Assembly: GCA_964387645.1 (NCBI GenBank)
Contig: CAYLYM010000030.1
Coordinates: 1-34,374, forward strand
Reading direction: 5' to 3'
DNA: 34,374 nucleotides
From: CAYLYM01 sp964387645
GTDB taxonomy: Bacteria > Calditrichota > Calditrichia > RBG-13-44-9
Part shown: positions 8,425 to 17,117 of the stretch, in pieces
How positions within the stretch are numbered: the first letter of the stretch is position 1
Layout of the letters: every line of letters begins with the position of its first letter
Notes under the pieces: model-generated
The model's input: only the letters and a program-made list of their open reading frames with translations
What the model was told of the DNA's origin: nothing
The model's database searches: none
Program-made: the position numbers and the translations under genes

Positions 8425-8631
8425 CTATGCTAATGTGAATTCGTAATACCTAAATATAACTTCCTTAAAATCTTTACGGTCACCCCAGGCTACGTCAAAA
8501 GGTTTCTGTATTAAGGTAATAACCATTAAAACTGTCATGATTTCTCTTTTAACAGGACTCACCATGCTCTTCACCCAAGTTTCCCTCATATATTGAAATA
8601 ATTCGGTTATTCCTTGGTTTTTATCAGACAC
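8425..8631 (-). CDS. Doubtful small open reading frame, no known family
   Basis: A 68-codon frame with a GTG start and no recognisable ribosome binding site. The protein has an oddly hydrophobic middle ('IMTVLMVITLIQKPF') and an ending 'GDRKDFKEVIFRYYEFTLA' that I do not recognise. It lies directly after the transposase remnant on the same strand, so it may be debris of the same insertion or not coding at all. Apart from this frame and the lepA promoter, the stretch 8277-8651 shows nothing I can name. Confidence 0.15.
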   Translation of the reverse strand: MSDKNQGITELFQYMRETWVKSMVSPVKREIMTVLMVITLIQKPFDVAWGDRKDFKEVIFRYYEFTLA

Positions 8632-8651
8632 TTAGTCACTACACATTTTAT

Positions 8652-8954
8652 TTAATTGGGAATCAGTTTCATCAGTAACATGGTTTCTTTCACAAATAAC
8701 CGCCGGTATATTTTATTCTGCTCTTCTTTTGGAGTCACATTCAGACGAACCCTATAAATCTGCCCATCTTTTCCTCGCTGCAGAACGGTAACACGGGTAT
8801 AACTACTTAATAGCGTACGAATGGTATCCCAACTGCGGTGGTCCTCAAAACTGCACAAACGATGCTCGATGCTGTTTAATATGTGATAGACCAATACCGA
8901 AATGGACATAAGAAGTATCTTCTTTGGAACTTTTAATTTTTTCAGAATTTCAAA
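8652..8954 (-). pseudogene. IS1634-like (IS4 superfamily) transposase remnant, C-terminal end
   Basis: The frame read on the minus strand from 8954 (just after a TAG) to the TAA at 8652-8654 gives about 100 residues, including 'MSISVLVYHILNSIEHRL', 'SWDTIRTLLSSYTRVTVLQ' and a closing 'KIYRRLFV'. This resembles the C-terminus of IS1634-family transposases, where 'FISVLAYHLLHAIR', 'SWETLRxxLSGQQRVTV' and a final 'IYDALGI' are typical. The N-terminal and catalytic DDE parts are absent: upstream sequence is stop-rich and AT-rich. It is therefore a dead fragment of an old insertion. No terminal inverted repeats or target-site duplication could be identified. The assignment rests on recalled family patterns. 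Confidence 0.55.
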
Positions 8955-9299
8955 CTATTAGACGATATTTAAGTTCTTTCAAAAAAGAACTCTGATCAGT
9001 AAAATTTATTGAAAGTAAATTATTCTTACTGCATTATGGATACGGAAAAATTATTTATTAACAAAACAATGAAAAATGGTTAAAGCTATATTAAAAAATC
9101 AGGTAATCGGAAATCAGAACTTTGTAGATTAACTCTTCCACCTTTGACAACCTGTATATTTTTCAATTTCATCATTTTTAAACAATCCCGATCCTCCGTC
9201 GTTTTAAACTGTTAGAATTTTTTTCCTATTGACTATCAGACTCTGAAGAGAAGTAAGACAAACTTTTTAAATTTTAATCCATAAAAATGGAGGAAAATC
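8955..9299. other. Intergenic AT-rich stretch between IS remnant and 9300 gene
   Basis: No gene is visible on either strand. A short perfect inverted repeat, AGTTCTTT (8972-8979) and AAAGAACT (8984-8991), could form a weak hairpin. The last bases hold the ribosome binding site (GGAGG, 9291-9295) of the next gene. The rest may be decayed insertion sequence. Confidence 0.4.
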
Positions 9300-10238
9300 A
9301 TGTTTAAAATTTTCTTACTCAGCATATTTCTTTTGGGGAATTATTTTACTCCACAAAATAATCAAAGCTTTAATGAAGTATCGCATCTAAAGATGTTAGT
9401 TAATAACGGGAAATTCACAACTTCAGTAAACTATCTCTCAGCTTTAAAAACGCCTCTATTGATTTCGTATGGATGGTCTGTCCACAAAACTGTGGAGAGC
9501 GATGACTCTTCAGATGATGATGTTTTCATGGGAGAAGTATTAGTATTTTATGAACTTGATTTAAAGGAAAATTATCCGAATGAGTCATTCGAGAAATTTA
9601 TTAGAACTGAATTAATACCAATCTGGAAAAACCAACTACCCAATACTCAGCTTTTGTTACTCAAAGGAGACCGCGGAACACGAAATGGTCAATACATCGT
9701 AATGATGAATTTCGAAAAATTCGAGCTGTTTCATAAACTCTTCCCTGAAGATATTAGCGATAAGTCCATTGAGACTAATGAAAATTTTCAGAATTTATTG
9801 CCTGTGTGGAAACGCTTCAAAGAATTTATTAAAGAAAAATCAGAATGGAAATCTTATCAGATCGTTGGCAAGAACCGCATGAAAAAGATGTTAGCTATTG
9901 AACTTCTGGGCCTTCATCAAATAAAAATTAAACCTGGTATGGAGCAGGACTTTGAATCTTTTATAATCCAAAAATGGAATTTTTTAGAAGAAGTTCCGGG
10001 AATGTGGGGAATTGTTTTAAAAAGAAATCGACACGATGTAGAGAATAAATACTTGTGGATTTCTGCATTTGATCCAGGGGGAATGAGAGATGCCTATTTT
10101 CCTGAACCAGGTGTGGGTTCCGATGCCTGGCGACAGGCTATCTTTCCCATTCAAAAAATACTCGATGAACTTGATCTGTTTTTTGAAATCAATCCAGGAA
10201 CGGAGGGTTTTTACACTGATTATTTCATTTTGAAATAA
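9300..10238 (+). CDS. Secreted protein with two tandem dimeric alpha/beta-barrel-like halves, function unknown
   Basis: A 312-residue protein with a hydrophobic N-terminus (residues 3-14) that looks like a signal peptide, and a clean GGAGG ribosome binding site before its ATG. It appears to contain an internal duplication. Residues about 80-185 ('VLVFYELDLKEN', 'FIRTELIPIWKNQLP', 'GQYIVMMNFE') and about 199-300 ('LLGLHQIKIKPGMEQDFESF', 'EEVPGMWGIVLKRN', 'KYLWISAFD') share the order strand, helix, strand, strand. Both resemble the ferredoxin-like dimeric alpha/beta barrel (ABM/EthD type), here fused in one chain. Such folds include monooxygenases and ligand-binding proteins, but no catalytic residues can be assigned. 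An acidic stretch, residues 66-74 (ESDDSSDDD), lies before the first half. It converges with the M48 protease gene. Confidence 0.5.
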   Translation: MFKIFLLSIFLLGNYFTPQNNQSFNEVSHLKMLVNNGKFTTSVNYLSALKTPLLISYGWSVHKTVESDDSSDDDVFMGEVLVFYELDLKENYPNESFEKFIRTELIPIWKNQLPNTQLLLLKGDRGTRNGQYIVMMNFEKFELFHKLFPEDISDKSIETNENFQNLLPVWKRFKEFIKEKSEWKSYQIVGKNRMKKMLAIELLGLHQIKIKPGMEQDFESFIIQKWNFLEEVPGMWGIVLKRNRHDVENKYLWISAFDPGGMRDAYFPEPGVGSDAWRQAIFPIQKILDELDLFFEINPGTEGFYTDYFILK

Positions 10239-10254
10239 GCAAAGTAAATTTTTT

Positions 10255-11709
10255 TCACCGTCCCAATTCAATGATTTTGATGAGCGAGTTCCGCTGTACC
10301 ATATCAGTCAGCTTTTTGCCATTCAAAATTGAAATCGTCTCCCAGTCTTTCTCAGGAATCCCGAAAGAGCGCAACACGTCTTGCAACGCAGCAGAATGGG
10401 AAACTTTTTTGATTCGAATTCGATCGGGTTGAATATTTAATTTAGTGGAATCAGTCAATTTTCTGAACTGAGTCATTGTTGACTGGAAATATCGCTGGTA
10501 TTGCTCAAAACGCTGTGGATCAGTCAGTCCATGAAAAACAAAAATATTATCATCTTTCTGAATAAAATAAGACAATAGTCGAAAACTGCCCTCAGGCGAA
10601 GTCAACTCTGAAACAATTTGATATGCGGGTAACCTATTTACCGTGACATTTTTCCTGGTCAGCACAGTTGCTTTACTTTTCTCTAAAAATTGCACTGCGG
10701 CTTCGCCGGGAGAACTTGTGGTGCTCAAACCGAATATAATAACGGCATCTTCATCTGGACTTACCATTTGCACTTGAGTTGGCGTATTAATAACCTTCCA
10801 TTTGTCAGGGACAGGAAATTGAAAAGCCAATGTGGGATGGTAAAACGTTCCACCTTCTACGAATCCCTGACGGGGATCTTCGCCAAATACAAGACCGTCA
10901 ATTTTTTGTAAATATTCTTCCCTATCTACCTCAAAATTTTGACGACCCAATTTTTGTTTCCATTCTGCTGCCAAGCGTTTAATAGAATTCACTCGATCTG
11001 TCGGACTTGGATGAGTGGAAAACCATCCCGGTAGTCCACTTCGATCTGCCTCAGGATTCACCCGTTGCAAGTTAATAAAGAAATTGGCCATTTGAGTGGC
11101 ATCATAACCTGCTTTAGAACTGTATTCTACTCCCAACTGATCGGCCTGTCTTTCATTATCGCGACTAAATCTTAAAAAGAGCATCCCAACCCCAAATTGA
11201 GCCAATCCTGCATACTTCTGGAATGTGTCGGATAATACCATACCCACATTCAGGCCCAATTGAGCCAATTGTGCCCTAGTATACTGTTTTGCCGAGTGCC
11301 TGGCCGTAACGTGGCCAATCTCATGTCCCAACACCCCAGCAAATTCTGCCTCGCTATTCAAGTAAGCTAGAATTCCACGGGTAATGTAAATATATCCTCC
11401 TGGAACTGCAAAAGCGTTAATAACCGGCGTATCCAACAAACGAAAATGAAACTCCAGATGTGGCCGATGCGATAATTTCACCAATCGCTTACCAATTTCA
11501 CTGATATACTCTAAAAGCTCTGGATCATCATAAAGTCCATAGGTTTGAATAATTTGTTCATCGGTTTGTATACCCAACTGAATTTCATCATCTTCACTAA
11601 GTAACATCAACTCCCGTTTCCCTGTTACCGGATTCACTGCACAAGAAATCAAAACTGAAATGATCAACGAAATAAATAAAAGTGGAATGAAAACAGAACA
11701 CTTTTTCAT
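10255..11709 (-). CDS. M48-family metalloprotease lipoprotein (BepA/LoiP-like)
   Basis: A 484-residue outer-envelope zinc protease. The lipoprotein signal ends in the lipobox 'LISC' (Cys23) and is followed by 'AVNPVTGKRELMLLSEDDE', a hallmark of this group. The zinc site is complete: His129-Glu130-Ile-Gly-His133 in 'GHEIGHVTARH', with the third ligand Glu186 in 'RDNERQADQLG'. 'STHPSPTDRV' follows. After about residue 260 there is a non-catalytic extension containing a predicted-lipoprotein-like beta domain and a C-terminal segment that may be LysM-like ('SFGIPEKDWETISILNGKKL'). Related proteins degrade or assist misassembled outer-membrane proteins. The ribosome binding site is GAGG. It is divergent from the HtrA-like gene, 182 bp away, which suggests shared envelope-stress context. 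Confidence 0.9.
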   Translation of the reverse strand: MKKCSVFIPLLFISLIISVLISCAVNPVTGKRELMLLSEDDEIQLGIQTDEQIIQTYGLYDDPELLEYISEIGKRLVKLSHRPHLEFHFRLLDTPVINAFAVPGGYIYITRGILAYLNSEAEFAGVLGHEIGHVTARHSAKQYTRAQLAQLGLNVGMVLSDTFQKYAGLAQFGVGMLFLRFSRDNERQADQLGVEYSSKAGYDATQMANFFINLQRVNPEADRSGLPGWFSTHPSPTDRVNSIKRLAAEWKQKLGRQNFEVDREEYLQKIDGLVFGEDPRQGFVEGGTFYHPTLAFQFPVPDKWKVINTPTQVQMVSPDEDAVIIFGLSTTSSPGEAAVQFLEKSKATVLTRKNVTVNRLPAYQIVSELTSPEGSFRLLSYFIQKDDNIFVFHGLTDPQRFEQYQRYFQSTMTQFRKLTDSTKLNIQPDRIRIKKVSHSAALQDVLRSFGIPEKDWETISILNGKKLTDMVQRNSLIKIIELGR

Positions 11710-11841
11710 TTTTCCTCAAAATGGTTTTAATATTAAATGATATACTAACTTTGAAATAGATAAAAAATTAATCATATTTATATGGCAAAACAATTTTAAA
11801 CTAAGCTTGTGTTCAAAAAATATGATATTGAATAACATTTT

Positions 11842-11870
11842 TTGACATAATAAAATAGCAAATATAGCAT
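11842..11870 (+). promoter_or_regulatory. Sigma-70-like promoter of the HtrA-like gene
   Basis: TTGACA (11842-11847) and TAGCAT (11865-11870) have a 17-bp spacer. Transcription would begin near 11877, leaving a short leader of about 15 nt before the ATG at 11892. Confidence 0.55.
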
Positions 11871-11891
11871 TCAAATTTTACCGGACCAAAA

Positions 11892-13319
11892 ATGCGTTTG
11901 TTTTTAAAAACATTTGTACTCATTTACGTCTTACTTTCATCTGTTATTGCTGCCCACTCCGCCAGAGAAATTTTCGAGACGAACCGCGATAAGGTTTGTC
12001 TCATCAGCTATTATCAAAACATTTCCAGCGAAGTCCGGATCGGTTCCTTTGACAAAGTAAAACGTTATTGTATCGGCGTGTTGGTCAATCCTGAAGGTCT
12101 GGTGATGGTCAGCAGCGAGGTTTATCCGGTTTCACTGGATATTATTTCCGGCGAGGGGTCGTTACTGACAGATCTGCCAAGCGACTTTACTGTGACTTTA
12201 TCGACCGGAGAAAATTTCCCTGCGGAATTCATCAGTAAAGACGATCAGGCACAGGTAGCGTTCATACAAATCAAGAATCTTAAACCTGGTAGGAAGTTGC
12301 CATTCGCAAAATTTTCCACCACTCATCACTTATCGGTGGGCGACACCATTTTTGTTCTGGAACTGCTTCCAGAGAATTACAATTTTGAGCCACTATTCAC
12401 GCAACACCTCATTAATGCTCTTGTTGCCTCTCCACAGAAAAGATTTCTGATCAACAATTATTCACCAGCTCTGAGCCCTGGCGGTCTGGTGATTGATTCA
12501 AAGAATCATCCCATTGGGGTGACTATTCCTCAATCGGCAAATGTTTCTATTCAATCTTCCACAAACATTGAAGATATGTATAAAGATTTTTTAGAAATTG
12601 CTCCATCCGAATGGTTTTCTCATCTAATCGAAAATCCTAAAGAATTAAGAAAAAATGAGACTATTTCAAAATCCTGGTTGGGTATTCGAATGCAAGGACT
12701 TAATCGAGAGCTACAAAGATACTGGAAAGTGCCTCAACAAGGAGGGATTATCATTAATCAAGTTTTTCAAGAATCTCCGGCCAGCAAAGCAGGACTTCAA
12801 GTTGGAGATGTTATTCTGGCGGTAAACGATTCGGTTCTCCTGGTACAAAAAGATAAGGAAACTGTCCAACTGCGAAATATCATTCGCGCCCATCCACCGG
12901 GTAAACCATTAACAATGAAAATATTCCGCGATGGAACCATTCTTACTATTCAGGTTGTTCCCGAAGCCGCCCCCAAAGCCATTAGTTTAGCAAAAAAATT
13001 TTCTCTTCCAGAATTAGGTTTTGAAATTCGCGAATTAACCCGTGATGTTCTTTACGATGAAAATCTTCCTTTGTCGACACCAGGTGTCTTTGTTTACCAG
13101 GTCGATCCGGCCTCGCCGGCTGGATTGGCAGGCCTGATAATCGGTGACATCATCCAGGAAATTAATAGAAAACCGGTCAAATCACTCCCCCAGGCAAAGG
13201 CAAATTTGAAAAATATACTTCAACAACCGCATCCGAAATTCATGCTAAAAATATTACGAAATCGTTCCACACGATTTGTTTTTATTCAATTAAAATCTGA
13301 AAAACAAAAAATTCATTAA
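11892..13319 (+). CDS. HtrA/Deg-like protein with two PDZ domains and a degenerate protease domain
   Basis: A 475-residue secreted protein (signal peptide about residues 1-23). Residues about 25-235 have the trypsin-like layout of HtrA proteases, but the triad is broken. 'GLVMVSSEV' has Glu76 where 'TNNHVV' supplies His, and 'DDQAQVAFIQIK' has Gln121 where 'DIALIQ' supplies Asp. 'ALSPGGLV' keeps a Ser (Ser195) at the nucleophile place but has Pro instead of the oxyanion Gly. Two PDZ domains follow: about 261-360 ('SWLGIRMQGL', 'SPASKAGLQVGDVILAVND') and about 375-470 ('ELGFEIREL', 'SPAGLAGLIIGDIIQEINRK'). It most likely binds unfolded envelope proteins or peptides without cutting them. It lies beside the divergent M48 protease and 53 nt before a NUDIX gene. 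The lack of activity is inference from motif alignment by eye. Confidence 0.82.
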   Translation: MRLFLKTFVLIYVLLSSVIAAHSAREIFETNRDKVCLISYYQNISSEVRIGSFDKVKRYCIGVLVNPEGLVMVSSEVYPVSLDIISGEGSLLTDLPSDFTVTLSTGENFPAEFISKDDQAQVAFIQIKNLKPGRKLPFAKFSTTHHLSVGDTIFVLELLPENYNFEPLFTQHLINALVASPQKRFLINNYSPALSPGGLVIDSKNHPIGVTIPQSANVSIQSSTNIEDMYKDFLEIAPSEWFSHLIENPKELRKNETISKSWLGIRMQGLNRELQRYWKVPQQGGIIINQVFQESPASKAGLQVGDVILAVNDSVLLVQKDKETVQLRNIIRAHPPGKPLTMKIFRDGTILTIQVVPEAAPKAISLAKKFSLPELGFEIRELTRDVLYDENLPLSTPGVFVYQVDPASPAGLAGLIIGDIIQEINRKPVKSLPQAKANLKNILQQPHPKFMLKILRNRSTRFVFIQLKSEKQKIH

Positions 13320-13372
13320 AAAATTAATAGTTTAAAAACATATTTTACGAATCTCAATATTGAGGAAGAACT

Positions 13373-14056
13373 ATGAAATATGTCTACAATTATCCCCGTC
13401 CGATGGTAACAGTAGATATGGCCCTATTAAGATATCATCAATCTAAAATTGAAATTTTGCTTATTCAAAGAGATCGTTCGCCCTTTATGGGGCGGTGGGC
13501 ATTGCCAGGTGGGTTCATCGAAATGGAGGAAACCCTGCTGGAATCTGCCTGTCGGGAATTAGAAGAAGAAACAGGATTAAAAAATATTCATCTATTTCCC
13601 CTTTTTCCGCAAGGCGATCCTGGTCGGGATCCACGCGGAAGAACTATTACCCTGGTCTATGGCGGCATTGTTACGCCTCCCTTTCCTGAAATCAGTGCCG
13701 GGGACGATGCCCGGAACGCTCAATGGTTTTCTATCGAATCATTACTGGCATTCGACCATGATAACATCATAAAAAAAACCATAGAAATTATCCAATCCCA
13801 GGCCTTCTGGAATGTTAAATTCCTTGAATTTTTCCCTGAACAATTTGACCTTGATGACTTAAAGAAATTATCCAATATTCTATTTTCAGACAATGCTTAC
13901 ACTTCCCCTCTCTTAAAAATTGCTACTACTCTGGATCTCATTCAAGAAAAAGAAGCAGGAAAGTTTGAAAAGACTGAAAAAGGCCTGCTCGTCAAAGATC
14001 TTTCTTTCAAAAAAATTTCAAAGCAGTGGATTGATTTGATAAATAAAATAGATTGA
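13373..14056 (+). CDS. NUDIX hydrolase with C-terminal domain (ADP-ribose pyrophosphatase or NrtR-like)
   Basis: A 227-residue cytoplasmic protein. A complete Nudix box (GX5EX7REUXEEXGU) lies at residues 47-69, 'GFIEMEE...RELEEETGL', preceded by 'MGRWALPGG'. The start resembles the COG1051/NrtR group ('VTVDMALLRYHQSKIEILLI'). Residues about 145-227 form a second, mostly helical domain ('FPEQFDLDDLKKLSNILF') in the position of the winged helix of NrtR regulators, so it could be either an enzyme acting on ADP-ribose-like substrates or a regulator of NAD metabolism. The intact Nudix box favours catalysis. The ribosome binding site is GAGGAAG before the ATG. No NAD-biosynthesis genes are adjacent to support the NrtR idea. 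Confidence 0.8.
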   Translation: MKYVYNYPRPMVTVDMALLRYHQSKIEILLIQRDRSPFMGRWALPGGFIEMEETLLESACRELEEETGLKNIHLFPLFPQGDPGRDPRGRTITLVYGGIVTPPFPEISAGDDARNAQWFSIESLLAFDHDNIIKKTIEIIQSQAFWNVKFLEFFPEQFDLDDLKKLSNILFSDNAYTSPLLKIATTLDLIQEKEAGKFEKTEKGLLVKDLSFKKISKQWIDLINKID

Positions 14057-14125
14057 TCAACTTATTCGTTTTGTGAATTTCAGTTAATCAAATGAACTTA
14101 TATAGATTATTAAAACTGGAAAAAA

Positions 14126-15025
14126 ATGAAAACACATCTCATTTTGACATTTATTATGTTATTGTTTACCTACTGTGGTAAGAATTACCAGAGTAACTTG
14201 ACAGAACATTTACTTACTGGAGAATGGTTTTATAGTACAACTGATTCTTTACATTGGGTTGAGCCTCAAACTGATGCGTCTCATTGGAATAAAATTACGA
14301 TACCTGCTGACTATTTTGCTGGCGGTAAACCACCCCTCCAGGGCAGAGTCTGGTTTCGAAAATATTTTGTTTTGATGGGGCATTTCGTGGAAAACCTGTT
14401 ATATATCAATCTTGGGAAATCATCGGTTATCACTAAAGTTATTGTTAATGGCAAATTTGAAGCAAGAAATGATATTGTAGCTTTTTATTTTTCCTCAGAC
14501 GACTCATCCGAGGCAATTTTTGAGATAGACCGTCACTGGCTTCATTATGGAAAACCTAATCTTTTAGCAGTGGAAGCTGTTTTTACAGGATCTGAAAAAA
14601 GTATTTTCCCCGGAAAGCCTGGCATTTATACCCGTTTAAGTTACCTGAAATCAAAAGGATTAAATGTAAAAACGGCACATTTCCAGGTAGAACAGGAATT
14701 ACACGCCCGACTGGAGGATTTTAGCCAAGACTGGGAAAAAGCCGATTCTCTGGCACTGATTGGCTATTTTGTCGCTAATTTTAAGAAGAGAGAAAGCAAG
14801 AAAATACAATTCATTAATTATTTGCTACAAAAATTACGGGAATTGAAGCCGCTCGACATCGAGCTATCTCGGGCAGTATACTATCAACTCACTGACACTC
14901 AGGCTGTGTGGGTTTTAGCCGATTGGCTTCTCCATCTTCCAGATGGAAAAAAAGTGGAAATACCCTTCCACTGGTTGTTTAAAAAAAGAAAAAACCAATG
15001 GTTGCTTAAAGCAATAGAATTTTGA
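14126..15025 (+). CDS. Lipoprotein with galactose-binding-like and NTF2-like domains, function unknown
   Basis: A 299-residue protein with a lipoprotein signal (lipobox about 'FTYC', Cys17). Residues about 30-170 resemble the beta-jelly-roll N-terminal domain of GH2-type glycosidases: 'GEWFYSTTDSLHW', 'DASHWNKITIPADY', 'GRVWFRKYF', 'INLGKSSVITKVIVNG', 'LLAVEAV'. Residues about 180-299 read as an NTF2/SnoaL-like cone ('LEDFSQDWEKADSLALIGYF', ending 'FHWLFKKRKNQWLLKAIEF'). No catalytic glycosidase domain is present, so it is more likely a carbohydrate- or ligand-binding envelope lipoprotein than an enzyme. It lies 69 nt after the NUDIX gene on the same strand and converges with the sulfatase. 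Both domain calls are by pattern only. Confidence 0.5.
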   Translation: MKTHLILTFIMLLFTYCGKNYQSNLTEHLLTGEWFYSTTDSLHWVEPQTDASHWNKITIPADYFAGGKPPLQGRVWFRKYFVLMGHFVENLLYINLGKSSVITKVIVNGKFEARNDIVAFYFSSDDSSEAIFEIDRHWLHYGKPNLLAVEAVFTGSEKSIFPGKPGIYTRLSYLKSKGLNVKTAHFQVEQELHARLEDFSQDWEKADSLALIGYFVANFKKRESKKIQFINYLLQKLRELKPLDIELSRAVYYQLTDTQAVWVLADWLLHLPDGKKVEIPFHWLFKKRKNQWLLKAIEF

Positions 15026-15284
15026 TACTCTTCTTTTGTAAATTAAAAAGTTTAACAATATTTTAATATTTATCTTGGAACCCTGGATTTTAACAAAAAA
15101 TAAATCAGATTAAATCTAATTCATTGCTCAAATATTGTATATCAAAAGAATGCCCATGAATCTTCTCTCCTTTTCATCTCAACAAACATACTTTCGACCT
15201 TAGCAGGTTAAGGAAGTTTCCAAGATATTTAAACATGAAACAACCAATAATAACAGGATTAAGAAAATGTAACTTCGCTGCTTT

Positions 15285-16703
15285 TTATATTCTACCAGGT
15301 TCTCTTCTGTTTTTACCCTTCATATTCTTTCGTCCGTCACCAATATCTTCCCGAATTTTATCAGCAAGTTTCATCAACCTTTTAACTACATCCGGGTATT
15401 GCGAAACCAGATTATTTTTTTCACTAATATCATTTTCCAAATCAAATAGAGCAAGCTCAATTGTTTTCTGTTCATAAATACCGGGTTTTCCATCTTTACC
15501 AGGTTTAACAAGATGTCTATATTTGTGAGGAAGATGCAATTTCCATTTTCCACTGCGAACAGCCTGAAGGTCCCAACCTCTGTAATAATAAAAAGCTTCA
15601 TGCGGAGATTTTGCTCCTGGCTGACCGGATATAAGTGGCCATATATCCTTACCATCGATTTTTTTCTTTGGTAATCTTGCTCCTGCTAAACGAGCAAATG
15701 TTGGCAAGATGTCCATTGCTGTAGCTATTTCTTTACATATAGATCCAGCAGGAATTTTACCTGGCCATCGCATGATGCAAGGAACTCGTTGGCCCCCATC
15801 AAATGTAGTCCCTTTGCCTTCTCTTAAAGGAAGTGCACAACCAGCGTGATTGCCATAAGATAACCATGGTCCATTATCGGAAGAAAACATTACAAGAGTT
15901 TTTTCATCGATCCCGAGTCGTTTAAGTGTCGAAAGTATTTGACCAACAGACCAATCAATTTCCATAATTACATCGCCATACAGGCCTTGTTTTGACTTGC
16001 CTTTAAACTTATCTGATACGTGTAATGGTACATGTGGCATGGAATGCGCAAGATACAGAAAAAATGGTTTATCTTTATTTTTTTCAATAAATTTAACTGC
16101 TCTCTCTGTATACCAGGTAGTTAATTGAGTCTGATCAGGATTGTATTCGATAACCTTTTCTCCTTCAATTAAAGGTAAAGGCGGATATTTTTCTGGATGT
16201 TCAGGATGATAAGGCCACATATCATTGGAATAAGGTAGACCGAAGTAATCGTCAAATCCATGATGAATAGGCAGAAACTTTTTATGATCTCCTAAATGCC
16301 ATTTTCCATAACAAGCAGTTGCATAGCCTTTTGTTTTTAATATTTCCGCAATTGTTTCTTCTTCGCTATTTATTCCAATTTTTGAATTAGGACCAAGAAC
16401 GTTTGGTAAACCCACACGTTGTGGATAGCATCCTGTTAATAAAGCTACACGAGAAGGTGTGCAAACAGAACAACCAACATAAAAATCAGTAAAACGTATT
16501 CCTTCAGCTGCCATACGGTCTAAATTAGGAGTCTTAAATCCTTTGGCGCCATAACAACCTACATCAGCATATCCCTGGTCATCAGTAAAAATAATTATGA
16601 AGTTCGGTTTTCTATTCATTTCACCCCTCAAATTTAAATATCCTGATACAAAAAAAGTAGATGCAATGAGACCTATGTCTTTCAAAAAATTACGTCTATT
16701 CAT
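15285..16703 (-). CDS. Sulfatase of the arylsulfatase A type, exported
   Basis: A 472-residue type I sulfatase. The N-terminus 'MNRRNFLKDIGLIAS' is a Tat-type signal (RR-x-F-L). The metal-binding 'FTDDQGYADVGCYG' (Asp41, Asp42) follows, then the maturation motif C-T-P-S-R with Cys81, the residue converted to formylglycine, and 'GKWHLGD'. A late 'MFSSDNGPW' completes the calcium site. The motif is intact, so an active enzyme is likely, removing sulfate from a sugar or aryl ester outside the cytoplasm; the substrate cannot be told. The ATG at 16701-16703 is chosen because GGAGG lies 8 nt before it; the longer TTG start would sit inside that site. No formylglycine-generating enzyme is in the window. 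It is isolated, with AT-rich gaps on both sides, which is compatible with acquisition by transfer. Confidence 0.93.
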   Translation of the reverse strand: MNRRNFLKDIGLIASTFFVSGYLNLRGEMNRKPNFIIIFTDDQGYADVGCYGAKGFKTPNLDRMAAEGIRFTDFYVGCSVCTPSRVALLTGCYPQRVGLPNVLGPNSKIGINSEEETIAEILKTKGYATACYGKWHLGDHKKFLPIHHGFDDYFGLPYSNDMWPYHPEHPEKYPPLPLIEGEKVIEYNPDQTQLTTWYTERAVKFIEKNKDKPFFLYLAHSMPHVPLHVSDKFKGKSKQGLYGDVIMEIDWSVGQILSTLKRLGIDEKTLVMFSSDNGPWLSYGNHAGCALPLREGKGTTFDGGQRVPCIMRWPGKIPAGSICKEIATAMDILPTFARLAGARLPKKKIDGKDIWPLISGQPGAKSPHEAFYYYRGWDLQAVRSGKWKLHLPHKYRHLVKPGKDGKPGIYEQKTIELALFDLENDISEKNNLVSQYPDVVKRLMKLADKIREDIGDGRKNMKGKNRREPGRI

Positions 16704-16736
16704 TTTTAATTCCTCCAAATTAGTTAATTATTAAAC

Positions 16737-16766
16737 AATATAATAAATAAATTTAATCATTTTCAA
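16737..16766 (-). promoter_or_regulatory. Possible promoter of the sulfatase gene
   Basis: On the minus strand TTGAAA (16766-16761) and TATATT (16742-16737) are 18 bp apart, about 34 nt before the ATG. The background is very AT-rich, so chance matches are easy. Confidence 0.35.
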
Positions 16767-17117
16767 GCTTGTCTACTTGCAAAGACAAAGTTAAACATTG
16801 GTAAGATCCTGAAACACCGAATCATAACCTGGTAATCAAAAAATTTGATACACTAGGTCTTTATCAAAAAAGTAGAAACCGTAAATTTTCATATTTAAAA
16901 TATTAGAGTATCCCATAAAAGAAAAGAAAAAAAGTAAAGTACTCTTAGCTATTCTCAATACAAATTTTAACAAAATTATCTGATAATATCATAATTTTTA
17001 AATTTTAAAATCTTGTTTCTGAAGGCTTTTGAAAATATTAACTTTGTGAATATATGAAAATAAGGTGAATTATTTAAATTGGATAGAAACACTAAACCAG
17101 ATCTCTAAGTGAATCCG
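16767..17117. other. AT-rich divergent intergenic region between sulfatase and radical SAM genes
   Basis: No coding frame of substance is visible on either strand. It includes the small hairpin ATTATC-t-GATAAT near 16975-16987 and a weak plus-strand promoter candidate, TTGAAA (17029-17034) and TATATG (17051-17056) with a 16-bp spacer, for the radical SAM gene. Nothing else is recognisable. Confidence 0.4.

Noticed and set aside
15235..15477. An 80-codon plus-strand frame at the 3' end of the sulfatase.
   Set aside because: It is mostly antisense to the sulfatase coding region, has no ribosome binding site and has low-complexity hydrophobic content.
17109..17117. GTG start three codons before the chosen ATG of the radical SAM gene.
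   Set aside because: It has no better ribosome binding site, and ATG is more common; the two proteins differ by only three residues, so the matter is minor.
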